The translations under genes and the position numbers were made by a program. Shown here piece by piece: positions 38,716 to 48,490 of a DNA stretch of 64,000 nt. The notes beneath the pieces are model-generated. The model saw only the letters and a list, made by a program, of their open reading frames with translations, did no database searches and was not told where the DNA came from. Each line of letters opens with the position of its first letter. Position 1 is the first letter of the stretch. The DNA is from Prostheceraeus crozeri (Eukaryota; Platyhelminthes; Polycladida; Euryleptidae): contig CAJQUW010007128.1 in the NCBI GenBank assembly GCA_907163375.1, positions 42,761 to 106,760 of the forward strand. The letters are read 5' to 3'.

Positions 38716-39165
38716 ATGACAAGCCCTCCGACAACACCAAATACAAAATTCTCTTCTCCATGCTCAACACCAAAGGCGCTCGTTACACCAAACGCTCCAA
38801 CGAAGGGGAAGGTAGAGAAGGTGTACCGACTGGACAATATCAGGAAGTTATCATTACCAGCGGACGAGGAAGAGGAGAGTGTATGTGAGAAGGAGTGTCC
38901 CGACTTAACAGGCGTGAGGTTGAAGTATCTGCAGTACGATACTGATGATGTGATGGAGATCACCAGTACCAAATTCCTCCACCAATTATGGGAGTGGTAC
39001 ACCCCTAACTCCCAGCCACGAACTATGGCAGAGTGGGAGTATATTGATAAAGTGAGGCTCGCAGTGGAAGAACGATTAAAGCAACTGAACTGTTTTTGTT
39101 ATCTATGTGAAGTCAGACTCTGGGACGATATTGACGATGAAGACCTTTTGAAATACATGCCATAA
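38716..39165 (+). CDS. Unrecognised 149-aa acidic protein of Polinton B
   Basis: The protein has a Ser/Thr/Pro-rich N-terminus (MTSPPTTPNTKFSSPCSTPK), an acidic stretch (PADEEEESVCEKE) and a C-terminal segment with CFCYLCEVRLWDDIDDED. I recognise no family. The CxCxxC pattern could bind metal. A promoter lies upstream and an AATAAA signal (39164-39169) overlaps the stop codon, which supports a real gene. The divergent arrangement with PolB suggests co-expression. Confidence 0.5.
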   Translation: MTSPPTTPNTKFSSPCSTPKALVTPNAPTKGKVEKVYRLDNIRKLSLPADEEEESVCEKECPDLTGVRLKYLQYDTDDVMEITSTKFLHQLWEWYTPNSQPRTMAEWEYIDKVRLAVEERLKQLNCFCYLCEVRLWDDIDDEDLLKYMP

Positions 39166-39312
39166 TAAATTTTTATTTCGTATTATCTTTGCTTTCATAC
39201 TGACTTACTTGAACGGGACTTCAGTGGATGATTTAACCATGTATACTTTTTCATTTGGAAATAGTAGCACGCTTAGTCTAACTTGTAAATCTTATAACAT
39301 TTCATATGGGCG

Positions 39313-39510
39313 ATGATGGTAGATGAAATAGTGTTAAATAAAATTAAGATAGCTTACACTTCTGATACAGGGATAGCAATCGACTGCGATCCATGTGTAA
39401 AGAGCTTGTTAGACTACGAAAGAGAGAAGTGTGTTATGTTGCGTGTGGTGCGTGAGTGTCCTCCCATTTCATTCCATTCATCAATTCATCTCATTGATAG
39501 AGACAGGTAG
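39313..39510 (+). CDS. Possible small protein, 65 aa
   Basis: An open frame starting MMVDEIVLNKIKIAYTSDTG, with two Cys in DCDPCVKSL. A TATA-like GTATACTTTT lies 75 bases upstream. I recognise no family. It may be an exon of the gene that follows at 39532 or a chance frame. Confidence 0.25.
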   Translation: MMVDEIVLNKIKIAYTSDTGIAIDCDPCVKSLLDYEREKCVMLRVVRECPPISFHSSIHLIDRDR

Positions 39511-39531
39511 AACTCATGGTTCTCATAACGT

Positions 39532-39945
39532 ATGCAATGGAAAGTTTTAGGCAACCTTCGACAGTTGGCTAAATGTCGCCCTGGCGCGAATGCATACTAC
39601 GTTGAGACAGAGGCAATCACTTGCAAACATGACGCAGAGAGGTTTAACAAGATTGACCATTGCCGAATGTCCCTTGCGGTATACATAGCTACGGGTTTCA
39701 CCGCCGCCCTTTACAGGAACGCCCGTCGAAAGGAAGTATTACACCGAACTTCATTTGCAACGTTCAAGTTGACTGATAGCAGATTCAACTTAATGATAGT
39801 ATTCGCCAGTCCGAAGACTGCCCAGGGCAAACCGCGTGGAGGTTCTATCATGTCTTGCCCCATGGTGGCCCTTATGAGAGCCGTTGGTTCGTTCTCGTCG
39901 TATCTGAAAAATAGAAAGAAAATAGATGAAGTTATATTCAAGTGA
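39532..39945 (+). CDS. Unrecognised 137-aa frame
   Basis: The frame encodes a mixed alpha/beta-looking protein with FKLTDSRFNLMIVFASPKTA and IMSCPMVALMRAVGS. The opposite strand (39711-39941) is also open and also reads plausibly (EPTALIRATMGQDMIEPP), preceded by a good acceptor (TATTTTTCAG) and a donor (GTAAGT near 39968), so a 3' exon of the minus-strand gene at 39978-41180 is an alternative. I cannot decide between the two strands from sequence alone. Confidence 0.3.
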   Translation: MQWKVLGNLRQLAKCRPGANAYYVETEAITCKHDAERFNKIDHCRMSLAVYIATGFTAALYRNARRKEVLHRTSFATFKLTDSRFNLMIVFASPKTAQGKPRGGSIMSCPMVALMRAVGSFSSYLKNRKKIDEVIFK

Positions 39946-39977
39946 TAGAGATGATATTAACTTACCATAAGAGAAAT

Positions 39978-41180
39978 TTAGCCGGTTCGTGACCCCTTCG
40001 ATGGTGGTGGCTCAGGCAAGTACTTGGCCGGCAGTTTTCGCTTCCGGTGGCGCAATTCTTTGATGTCGCCATCATGCTTGATGGAGACATGGATACAGCG
40101 CATCTCCGCCATTGCTCCCTCGTAGCATTCGAACGTGCTGTCGACATCATCACTTTGCAGCAGAATGTCATCAACAATCCTGCTGTTGATAATTGGTAGG
40201 TGGAGTGTTGTTCTTCTCTCCTTGTGCTGCTCGTTCTCAACCATTTTCATTTTTAGTTGCTCAATCTTGAGCTTAAGCACCCCTTCTTGTGATTTTAAAT
40301 TTTTAATATTTGCTGCCTGCTCTTCAACTCGCTTTTCACTTTGCAGTGCCCTATCCCGAAAAGCCTCCAAATTTATGACCTGCGTTTTGAGGTTCTTGAT
40401 TTCCTGGACTTGAGCTTTCAGGTTAAAATTTTCACCTCTCAAAGTCTCGCATTCGTTTCTAAAGCGACTCAGCTCATCTTTCAATTTATTGAGCGCAAAC
40501 TCCTGGCTAACTTTGGCAGCCTGATCGTCCTTATTCCAGGCTAAAGTTTGAGCTTTAATCCCCTTCAATTTTTTCGGGGAAGATTGGCTGATTGGCTTCG
40601 CTATTCCTTTAACGGGCACTACAACCTCCTCAGAGTCGGACTCGTCTGAGGGGTCTGAATCACTGCTTAGATCATTTCCTGTAGTCGGAACAGCAGGATC
40701 GGCTGTTATTGCATTCTGCAATTCTTCATTTCCTGTAGTCGGAACAGCAGGATCGGCTGTTATTGCATTCTGCAATTCTTCATTTCCTGTAGTCGGAACA
40801 GGAGGATCGGCTATTATTGCATTCTGCAATTCTTCATTTCCTGTAGTCGGAACAGGAGGATTTATGATATCTGCAATTGCATTCTGCAGTTCTTGATCCA
40901 AATCGACCAATTCAAAATAGGGGGCTATGATTTTGCCTATGTCCGAAGTTGTATAATTTGCGAACTTCACAACTGGACAGTTCTGATGCCTCTCATAAAA
41001 TTTTTCGTGCTGCTTGCCTCTTAAAAACTTTTGGCAATGTGTACAGCCGGAAACAACACCTTTCTCAACATGAATGTGAGGCGTGTTCTTATATTTATTC
41101 AAGTGGCGTTTAAACTCACCACCTCTCTTCACTTCACCACAAGAGCACTTTTTAAACAGAAATTTTAAGTTGCCTCCCAT
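39978..41180 (-). CDS. Zinc-finger, repeat and coiled-coil protein of Polinton B
   Basis: The preferred start is MGGNLKFLFKKCSCGEVKRG at 41180, just after an acceptor-like TTCTACAG (a leader intron is likely). About 400 residues: an N-terminal Cys/His region with FKRHL and CTHCQKFL...HEKFYERHQNCP, like two zinc fingers; four 18-20-residue repeats of NEELQNAITADPAVPTTG; an acidic Ser/Asp stretch; a basic patch (PKKLKGIKAQ); and a long coiled coil (LSRFRNECETLRGENFNL and onward). Such architecture suits a DNA-tethering or scaffolding protein. I recognise no named family. It is the outermost right gene and reads inward. Confidence 0.55.
   Translation of the reverse strand: MGGNLKFLFKKCSCGEVKRGGEFKRHLNKYKNTPHIHVEKGVVSGCTHCQKFLRGKQHEKFYERHQNCPVVKFANYTTSDIGKIIAPYFELVDLDQELQNAIADIINPPVPTTGNEELQNAIIADPPVPTTGNEELQNAITADPAVPTTGNEELQNAITADPAVPTTGNDLSSDSDPSDESDSEEVVVPVKGIAKPISQSSPKKLKGIKAQTLAWNKDDQAAKVSQEFALNKLKDELSRFRNECETLRGENFNLKAQVQEIKNLKTQVINLEAFRDRALQSEKRVEEQAANIKNLKSQEGVLKLKIEQLKMKMVENEQHKERRTTLHLPIINSRIVDDILLQSDDVDSTFECYEGAMAEMRCIHVSIKHDGDIKELRHRKRKLPAKYLPEPPPSKGSRTG
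40660..40880 (-). repeat. Coding 54-bp minisatellite
   Basis: Four tandem copies of a unit encoding NEELQNAI-x-ADP-x-VPTTG, the outer one slightly longer. The inner copies are nearly identical at base level, so the repeat number has changed recently. The reading frame of the host gene is kept. Confidence 0.85.
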
Positions 41181-41269
41181 ATTCTGTAGAAGGAAAGATA
41201 AAATAGAATTACTGACAAGTAACATTGACAATCATTTTAAAAATACAACTAATATGTCATTCAATACTT

Positions 41270-41990
41270 GAGGATAGACAAGCTAGGCTGATGAATCCGT
41301 TACAGGCATTACTCAGAGGGGATCTTATCCCGACTCCAAGGCCTCGGCCCTCAAATCCAACCTCCCGCGGACAGAGCGTGCGTCATATCACTGTGTTGGT
41401 ATTCGGACCCCAATTTTGACATGAAAACCGGTGGAGTTGTTTACATCAGGAAGCAAGTCTCGAGCCGAAGCTCGCCTCTGACAACTTTATAAAGGTCTTT
41501 ATTGAAATCAGAAGGTTTGAAAACCCCGAAAATTATCAAAAATAGCGAATTTAAATTTTTCAACTTTTTAGCACTACTTATGAAATTTTATAAGTAGTCT
41601 GTCACTTAGCGCAGGTCAATAGCGACCGAACCTTTTTTGAATAAAGTCAAACGGACTTGTAGAAGCAAAGTTACAAGCCTTTAAAGTTTTGGAGTCTTTT
41701 ATGGCCTGGAGACGAAGGCCATCTCCTGGCTAACCTCTAAGTCTGACGGCTTAGCTGATATCAGCAATGAAATTTTCTAAGTCGGTTTCTCACAGAAACT
41801 CGGAATTTGGAATGTCCGAAGCTATCATCGGAGTTCAGAGAGCCGACTTACCGTTGACAATCTCTCGTCTTAATGAAAAGTCTCCGTCGGTTCCCAGCTT
41901 ATATAGTTTGTGGCGGTCAGCTGATGACGTAATATCCATCATCCAAACACTAAAAATCCCGTCTATCTCCGGTTCTAGTGCTCCGATTGA
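41270..41990. other. Polinton B right-arm noncoding region
   Basis: There is no convincing gene. A TTTATAAAG TATA-like element at about 41489-41497 could serve leftward transcription of the gene at 41180. A short inverted motif CGAGCCGAAGCTCG lies near 41460. The open frame at 41767-42156 runs into the TIR and looks incidental. Confidence 0.4.
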
Positions 41991-41999
41991 GCTGGAAAT

Positions 42000-42830
42000 A
42001 CACAATTTTCATGTAGAATTTGACGCTGAATCCGAATCTGGCCTCCGTTTTCCCATCCGATGGTTCGTTTGGGCGCCACACACCAAAACGTCCCAAATTC
42101 TAACTCTGTCGTTTTTTCGAAAAATGTTGAAAATTTTTTGTCGCCGATTGACTTGAAACTCACCATACAGATAAAGAATTTCACGCTGATTCCAAATCTG
42201 AAATCCGTTTTCCAATCCGATGCTTCGTTTTGAAGCTAGAGCCCAAAACGTCCCAAATTCTAACTCTGTCGTTTTTCGCCAATGTCCCAAAATCTTAAAT
42301 GGCGTCTCACATCTAAACGAAGACAGATACGAACAAGCCGATTCTTTCACTGAATTTGTCTCACTCTTAGCTTTCAAACGAGCTATCGCACGACAAAATC
42401 CGTCCACTGGAAGCCAAAATCGAAGCGAGCTGTCCAGAGGGGGGGGGACGTCAGCGAAAATTTTTCTCTCCGATTGACTTGAAACTCACCATACCGATGC
42501 AGAATTTCACGCCGAATCCGAATCTGGCCTCCGTTTTCCCATCCGAGCACTCCTTCCACTCGAAACAGCCCATTTTACAACCCAACATTCAGCAGATTGC
42601 ACGAAAAACATCACATACTATAGCCTCAAGACTAATCCTGGCGGTCGCCCAAGTCCACCACGACACTCTGTCGTTCCAGAGGGGGGGGACGTCAGCGAAC
42701 ATTTTGCGAACGTGAACCAACCTGGCCGGCACACCACGACAGACTACAACCTCTGTCGTTCCAGAGGGGGGGGGACGTCAGCGATGGCGGCCATCTTGCG
42801 CTATCTGGTGTTTGTCACTTCCTTACTATT
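42000..42830 (-). repeat. Polinton B right terminal inverted repeat
   Basis: The complement of the left end with one tandem unit only. Three runs of 8-9 G next to GACGTCAGC (about 42438, 42679, 42766) mirror the C runs of the left end. The inner border is blurred by similarity to the third unit of the left array. The few base differences by eye support a recent insertion. Confidence 0.88.
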
Positions 42831-43432
42831 CTCGTTCTAATCGCTTTTCTTCCAATTCTATTTTTTTCAATTCTAACAACACATTGGAATTTTCCGGCAA
42901 CTCTCCTTGGACATCCTTTTCTATCTTGCCTTCTTCGATGAAATGCCCTTTGATTATCTGGAGTATTTGCTCCTTTCGCATAGTCATCTTAACTGGCAAT
43001 TGCAACTGGATTCCAACATCGAATAGTTCCGCTTTCTTCAATTCCTTCAGCTGTTGTACATTTGGGGCTTCATTGAATTGTTTAAGAAATTCTTTAGCAT
43101 CGAAGTCCATTTCTTACGTTCTTGGCTAATTCCTAACAATCCTTATTAAATAACCCGAGAAAATTTTATTTTATTTAGGAAGATCAAAAAAACGCGAAAA
43201 AAATCGAGAAATATATAGCTCAAAACTTGCCCACGGTTAGTTTTAGCCTTATGCTTAGGCCTACAGTTATTAAGCCTTAAGACTTAACCTAAAAAGAGTG
43301 GACCGAGGAAGCGAAAAAAGAAAAAGTTCAGAACCTTAACTGGGAAGAAGTGGTAGTTCGAAGAACCGACGGCTCTCAGGCGAGCTGTGCGTCAGTGAAA
43401 ACAAAGCTGGGTCCTGGCGTGGTCGCCAAATA
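42831..43432 (-). mobile_element. Gypsy-type retrotransposon, gag start and leader
   Basis: The gag N-terminus (42831-43110) reads MDFDAKEFLKQFNEA, then LKELKKAELFDVGIQLQL, a helical domain common at the start of Gypsy gag proteins, and leads into the EEKRLERE coiled coil interrupted by Polinton B. The 320-base leader 43111-43432 separates it from the LTR. Directly next to the LTR the minus strand reads TTTGGCGACCACGCCAGGAC, in the position of the primer-binding site. Confidence 0.85.
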
Positions 43433-44006
43433 TGTTACAGGTTATTATTTTCTTAATATTCCCAAAACATATGATAGAAAAATGTAAATGAAAAATGTGG
43501 ATAAATTATATTGTGAAAATAAATAATTGGTGCAAACAGTCCTTACAAGGACAGATGGCACGTTGACAGTTATAAGACAGTCACAGCACCAACAGAGTCT
43601 CCAGATTCTTCCAGGACCACAAGCCGTGGTGATTACGTCCGCAGCAGCTCGATGATAGTTCGTACATAGAAGATAGGCTGAAACACCGTCAACGGCTCTC
43701 GCCGACAACTTCGCTTGGAGAGACAAGAATGCGTGAGCGGGCGTTGTTCATGCCGCGTTAAATACGTCTGTGAAGATTCGCTCACGGTCAGCTACGAATT
43801 GTTTGGTCATCCATTGTCTGATGACATGACATGTCTGTTGTCAGTCATATACCGTAGATAGCTGACAAGCTGGACTTTTGTATGACATTGGAACTTGAAA
43901 TGCATGCCGCGGAAAAGTTATTGCTCTAACAATGGAATGGAGATTGCTCTCACAAAACAATAAAATGCATAATAAAGCAAGAAGACAAAGTGCCTAGCAC
44001 ACAACA
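43433..44006 (-). repeat. 5' LTR of the Gypsy-type retrotransposon
   Basis: A 574-bp block that on the minus strand begins TGTTGTGTGCTAGG and ends CCTGTAACA, giving the TG...CA ends and short inverted TGTT/AACA termini of LTRs. It lies next to the putative primer-binding site and outside the gag leader. The other LTR is beyond the left edge, so the age cannot be estimated here. Its outer border cuts a Polinton C gene. Confidence 0.8.
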
Positions 44007-44075
44007 CTCAGCAATTTGTTTCTTGTTTAATTCATCAATCCTAGACGTTAGTCCGAGAGACATTTCACCATTCAT
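44007..44075 (-). pseudogene. Polinton C gene start cut by the Gypsy LTR
   Basis: The minus strand reads MNGEMSLGLTSRIDELNKKQ from 44075 and is cut at 44007 by the retrotransposon LTR. The Leu/Lys/Glu pattern suggests the beginning of a coiled-coil protein, perhaps fibre-like as at 7400-8158 in Polinton A. The remainder lies beyond the window. Confidence 0.4.
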
Positions 44076-44100
44076 ATTTTTTAAAAGAAAAAATATATTT

Positions 44101-44406
44101 TTACATATACACAGGAATATTTAGTTGATGTAATGTTTCTAATTCATGCTTTGCTACATTTTCTTTCTTCACCAACCACCATAAATTATTGTATGCTAGA
44201 AATACTCTGAAACTTCGTAAACACAGGGGAAAGGTGTTCGATTTAACACACGGTTTAATACCATGTTTTGTTTTACAATCTGTAACGAACGCTACGTATT
44301 TATGATGGTAATAAAATCTGACTTCTTTCATCGAATTGACAGGGTTTGTAGGATGACAATAATCTTTTAAAACTGGTACATGTTCTATGTTGTACGCATT
44401 CAACAT
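44101..44406 (-). CDS. Polinton C conserved small protein
   Basis: A 101-residue frame with IEHVPVLKDYCHPTNPV, a beta-rich middle and FPLCLRSFRVFLAYNNLWWL, ending ETLHQLNIPVYM. It is the relative of the Polinton A frame at 11655-12019. In this element it follows the packaging ATPase, whereas in A it precedes PolB. Function unknown. Confidence 0.55.
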   Translation of the reverse strand: MLNAYNIEHVPVLKDYCHPTNPVNSMKEVRFYYHHKYVAFVTDCKTKHGIKPCVKSNTFPLCLRSFRVFLAYNNLWWLVKKENVAKHELETLHQLNIPVYM

Positions 44407-44476
44407 ATCTTTTTTATTTTCATTAATAAAAAATTTATGTGAAAAATTATCCTATCACTGCGCGAAAAAATTTCTT

Positions 44477-45220
44477 CTATAACTCTGTCATGAATTTTTT
44501 ATCAATATTAATTGTAATGAAGCCATAATCTTTTGACCAAGCATTGTTACACGATTGTTTAAATTCATCGTTATTTCTTACGCATAAATCTCTTAACAAA
44601 TCACTTAAGTTTCTTGCATTTATTTCAAATAGTATGAATATATTTGCATTCTTTCTAATAACACTTCCATCTAATGAATTCATACTTTGTGTTAAACATA
44701 AAACACTACAGTTATTATGTCTACCTCTTGTGAAATAGTTTCTCTAAACTGACTGATTTCTATCATTAACACAATCATCAAAAATTACACAATGCTGCAT
44801 TGTTTTATCTAGTTTACTAGGATCCTGCATATTACCACTATCATCTATTAATTGCATTTTTATATGCTCATTTTAATTGGATTCTACTAACTGATTATTT
44901 TTTGCTGCTTCTTCACACCACGAACTTATTTCTTCTTCATCTTCAGATTTTTCATATTCTTTGAATAATGAAGCAATTGCTGTTTTTTAAAGATTATTTT
45001 CAAATCCATATTTTAAAAATTGATAGACGGGTTGTTCTGCTGTTGTTGTATAAATCATAAGATTGTTATAACCCAAAAAATTTGGCGTCCTTAAAATTTT
45101 AAATAATAAATATGTTTTTCCACAACCTGATCTTCCACAAATAACTGACAAAACTTTATTGGATAAATTTGGATGATGATTAAATTTGAGTTTTTTTTAT
45201 TTAAGCGGGGCACTTCACTC
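44477..45220 (-). pseudogene. Polinton C packaging ATPase, fossil
   Basis: The 3' part (44477-44683) reads GSVIRKNANIFILFEINARN and matches the ATPase of Polinton A at 15669-16403. Upstream sequence to about 45220 shows further similarity, including the Walker A region near 45130. The gene is broken with several breaks. Confidence 0.7.
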
Positions 45221-45239
45221 ATTTTTTAATAAAATTTTT

Positions 45240-46080
45240 TTATTTTTTAGAAGAAGAAAATTAAACTTCTCTAACCAAAAGATCTATCATAATCTCTTCA
45301 CCTCCAAAATTTATTTCTTGTCCTTACTCATCATTGATTCTAATGTTAATGTCGTTAATAGTTTTTCTTGTAATAGTGAAATATATTAATGTTTTTGGAA
45401 ATACATTTAATCTATAACCAATGGGTACAGTAAAAGCTGGAAAACTGAATATTAAATTTGACAATTTACCTTTATATATCCTCCCTCATGTACAACGTAA
45501 ATCCTTCAATGTCACAATGTACAACAATTGAATTTATTTCAGTTATTTTTAGAATCTTCTCACCTAAATGACAACCTTGACTATAGGCTTGTTTATTAAA
45601 TGCTAATAGTTTTGACAATGATCTATCATGATTAAAATTAACTTGATGATTTTCGTCTAAAGTAAGAGAAAATTTATTAACTGCCGGTTCAACTGCAAAA
45701 TGTAATTGTTTTTTATCTTTAAATGGTATACCTAAGTGTCTCTTAATTTCATTTGATATTGATTCAACTTCGTAAGAACCAGGAAGAAAAGTTAGTATTT
45801 TCCACGTTTTACCTTTATCAGTAGAATATCTAAATTGATCATTCACATCTTTGATAACGTTTTGAATAGTGTTAAATGTGGAGAAACTAGTCAATGCAAT
45901 TTGATAATTTTTATTTTGTTCCAAATGTAGAATGGGTTCTAAATTACAAGTGTGTGATGAAGTAGTTGTTATAATTTTTAACGTCGTACTAAATTTTGAT
46001 GAACCCAAAATCTCTGTCAAATTTTCTAAATGATTATTAATTTTGTCAAAATCTACTGATGATAATTCTCTCGAAGACAT
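45240..46080 (-). pseudogene. Polinton C penton-like protein, fossil
   Basis: The main frame (45472-46080, 202 residues) starts MSSRELSSVDFDKINNHLEN and contains LPGSYEVESISNEIKRHLGI and KFSLTLDENHQVNFN, matching the penton-like protein of Polinton A at 16430-17210. The C-terminal region continues to about 45240. It is broken, with about one or two breaks. Confidence 0.7.
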
Positions 46081-46120
46081 TTTTTAACTAAAAAATTTAA
46101 ATAAATATTATAGATAAAAA

Positions 46121-46606
46121 TTAGAAACAACATATTTCAGCTATACTTTTATCATCCTCTTCATTTAGAATCTTCTTTTCTAGCAGTCTTTTCAATATAG
46201 CATGAATTTCATTGAAACTAGAATTATGTCCTTCTTTTATTGCAGATATTAAAATATTTAATCTATTTAGTAATTCTTGTGGATCATCTGGTAAAAATAC
46301 AGTTGTTTCTGTTTTAAAACCTTTTCCTACTTTAACTCCCGTTGATAATAAATTTTCTAATTGTTTATAACGTCTAAGAGATTTTGCTGCACCAACTCTA
46401 TCTAACATAGCTTTATATTTTATGAGATCTTCTACAGCATAATTATTTAAATCTGCTCCTCTTAAAAGATCAACAAAATTTCTATCTAAACTAATAGGTG
46501 ATTTATCTGGCGTAAAAATTAACCGCCGTAAAGGTTGTGGAAATATTTCTTTTCCACCAAGATAAAATCTTGCAAATAATTTTTTATCTAAAAAGAAAGT
46601 TGTCAA
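46121..46606 (-). CDS. Polinton C conserved helical-domain protein
   Basis: A 161-residue frame with FARFYLGGKEIF, SLDRNFVDLLRGADL and the conserved C-terminal KEGHNSSFNEIHAILKRLLE. It corresponds to the Polinton A gene at 17213-17800 but lacks the Ser/Pro-rich repeat. Its start overlaps the end of the next gene upstream by 23 bases. Confidence 0.6.
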   Translation of the reverse strand: MTTFFLDKKLFARFYLGGKEIFPQPLRRLIFTPDKSPISLDRNFVDLLRGADLNNYAVEDLIKYKAMLDRVGAAKSLRRYKQLENLLSTGVKVGKGFKTETTVFLPDDPQELLNRLNILISAIKEGHNSSFNEIHAILKRLLEKKILNEEDDKSIAEICCF

Positions 46607-46931
46607 ATAACATAGATTTTGGTAATTTTTTATCTATGTTTGCTTCTAACAAACCATAATCATCTAATAATGTTTTAAGTACTGGATCTGCTATATCAAC
46701 CCGTTTATCATTATTTGTACTTTCTTTTTCAAGAGTTATAAATGGTTCAATAGTTTTTTCATAATCAGTTTTTACTTCTTCAGTTAATCTTACATTTTCA
46801 AACATATCAGATTGGACACCAGCTTTTTTCATTCTATGTTGCAGATGATTTTCTTTCATAATATTTCTTTCTTTTATTAACTCTTCTAATTGTTTAATTC
46901 TTTTAAAATCATCAGCTCTAATTTTATCCAT
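46584..46931 (-). CDS. Polinton C conserved coiled-coil protein
   Basis: A 115-residue charged helical protein with the conserved tail DDYGLLEANIDKKLPKSMLF shared with Polinton A (17779-18123). Conservation across the two diverged elements shows a maintained gene of the subfamily. Function unknown. Confidence 0.6.
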   Translation of the reverse strand: MDKIRADDFKRIKQLEELIKERNIMKENHLQHRMKKAGVQSDMFENVRLTEEVKTDYEKTIEPFITLEKESTNNDKRVDIADPVLKTLLDDYGLLEANIDKKLPKSMLFDNFLFR

Positions 46932-47059
46932 TTTTTATATTTTTTATATTATATTTTTATATTATATTATATATTTTTTTGAAATATAATATTTGAATTT
47001 TGTGGTAACATTGGAATACAACAAAAACATTTTACTGAACAAATTATTTTTTTATTGCT

Positions 47060-47787
47060 TTGGCGTCTGACATCTTTTCGTTTTAAGTTTTGTTTAATAA
47101 AGTTTTGCTTCAATTTTCGCTTAAAGTTTTTAGCTCTTCTCAAAAAACTTTATCATTTTCTTCATTAGAAATTTTACCATCACTAGAAATTTTGCCATCC
47201 TGTTTATATTTGTCATGAGCTTTTTCTGACTGTAATTGAAATGATATTTGATTTACTTCATTAGCTATTTAATCAAATTTTTCAATCTCATCTAACGTAA
47301 TAACATTATCATCACATACCCTTTGAAAGTAGTAATGCAATTTGTCATAGACTTCTTTAATATGTAAATGCTTAGTTTTTAATGATTTTCGTTTCTTAGT
47401 AATTAAAGATTTATCTAACATTAAAACAAATGAAGTTGTAGAAACACCCGCACCTGTTAAAGCAGTAGCAACTACTGGAATTACTATAACACCTGAAGAT
47501 ATAACAATTGTTAAAGCACCTAAACTTATGGTTAAAAATATTCCAATACCTTGTGTTACATTCTTAACTTTAGACCATCTCTTTCTTAATTTATCATAAT
47601 GCTCTAATCTTAATAATAATTGAGATTCCTTATCTTTCATATACCTAACTCTATCCTTGTGTTTTTCGATGTTCAATTCAGTTATTTTTAATTGTGATAA
47701 CGAAGGATATATTCTCGTCGTAGAGGTTTCTTCCACTTTCGTCGTCGCCGTCCCCGTTGAGGTTTCTTCCACTCTTGTTTCATCCAT
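47060..47787 (-). pseudogene. Polinton C end membrane protein, fossil
   Basis: The open frame 47269-47787 has a Thr/Glu-rich N-terminus, a KDRVRYMKDKESQLLLRLEH helix, two adjacent hydrophobic spans (FLTISLGALTIVISSGVIVI and following) and KEVYDKLHYYFQRVCDDN, as in Polinton A at 18193-18813. Similar sequence continues toward 47060. It looks broken near its 3' end. Confidence 0.6.
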
Positions 47788-47814
47788 TTATTAATAAATA
47801 TTTTGAATACAATC

Positions 47815-48163
47815 TTCTGGTATATTGAGACTACGTGAAATTCTTAGACTACCTAAATTTTCGACTACGTGAAATTTTCGACCACGTGATATTTTTTAGA
47901 TTACGTGATATTTTGATACAACTTAAATTTTCGATTACGTGATATTTTGAGACAACTTAAATTTTCGTCCACGGGATATTTTTCGACCGCCTAAATTTTC
48001 GAAATTTGGAGACTACCTAAATTTTTAAAAATTTGATTTTTCGAAAATTTGTCACTACCTAAATTTTTGAAATTTGGAGACTACCTAAATTTTTGAAAAT
48101 CTCGCAAGGTGTGACTTCCGCTGCGAGCGAAGCGACGCGCCGGATGTCATACCCTATACTACT
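47815..48163 (-). repeat. Polinton C right terminal region with subrepeats and hairpin
   Basis: Between 47820 and 48105 there are many imperfect short units built on CTACCTAAATTTTCGA and CTACGTGATATTTT. At 48108-48153 an imperfect hairpin (GTGTGACTTCCG and CGGATGTCATAC as stem sides) surrounds a loop with GCGAGCGAAGCG. The layout matches the Polinton A end, although the subrepeat sequence is different. The partner repeat is outside the window. Confidence 0.7.
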
Positions 48164-48490
48164 AATGCATCAGAATTTCAAGCATGTGAGTGGCTGACCG
48201 GCCGTGAGAAACGCAAGAAACTGTTGGCCTTGCCTCATTCTTTCTCGAGAAAATGTGGTCTGGACAGAGAGCGAGTGATCTCAACTCCTTGAGTAAGGCG
48301 GTTAAGCGACATGAACAATCACTTCTCATGTTCACTTTCACTTGACCTTAAAAAATGTTCGGAAAATTGTTATTAAAAATTCAGCTTTTATGAAAATTAA
48401 TGTTTTAACATAAAAGTGCTTTGTATAGAAATGGCATCCCAATGCCGAGTGAAGGCCTATGGTCTGAGAGCACGCTACACCACTGATAAT
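48164..48490 (+). repeat. Inverted repeat arm with exon fragment next to Polinton C
   Basis: About 320 bases are the reverse complement of 50660-50977 (and of its tandem copy at 55842-56159), with some mismatches. The first 22 bases (48164-48185) match the 3' end of the candidate exon on the other arm, and GTGAGT follows at 48186 as in that copy. Polinton C inserted within this fragment. Confidence 0.75.

Larger units (their letters stand above)
20569..42830. mobile_element. Polinton B (Polinton/Maverick element), looks largely whole
   Basis: A 22.26-kb element with long terminal inverted repeats (AGTAGTAAGGAAGTGAC at the left; the complement, with one mismatch in the outermost bases, at the right). 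It is flanked by the 6-bp direct repeat CTCGTT at 20563-20568 and 42831-42836. Both flanks are the Gypsy gag coiled-coil region. It encodes PolB, chromodomain integrase, packaging ATPase, adenain-type protease, double jelly-roll capsid, two penton-like proteins and accessory genes. The gene set and sequences differ greatly from Polinton A. It looks largely whole, with about one or two possible breaks. Near-identical repeats suggest a recent insertion. Confidence 0.95.
44007..48163 (-). mobile_element. Polinton C, right part, broken
   Basis: The right end reads CCCTATACTACT at 48152-48163, identical to the terminus of Polinton A, and is followed by AATGCA, the expected position of the target duplication. 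Minus-strand genes follow the Polinton A order: end membrane protein, coiled-coil protein, helical-domain protein, penton-like protein, packaging ATPase. The protein sequences are clearly diverged from A. The left part is separated by the Gypsy insertion and lies outside the window. It is broken, with at least four breaks in the visible part, and looks older than A and B. Confidence 0.88.

Noticed and set aside
44007-48163. Treating Polinton C as the missing right end of Polinton A
   Set aside because: A has both its own ends and a perfect target duplication; C proteins are clearly diverged from those of A.
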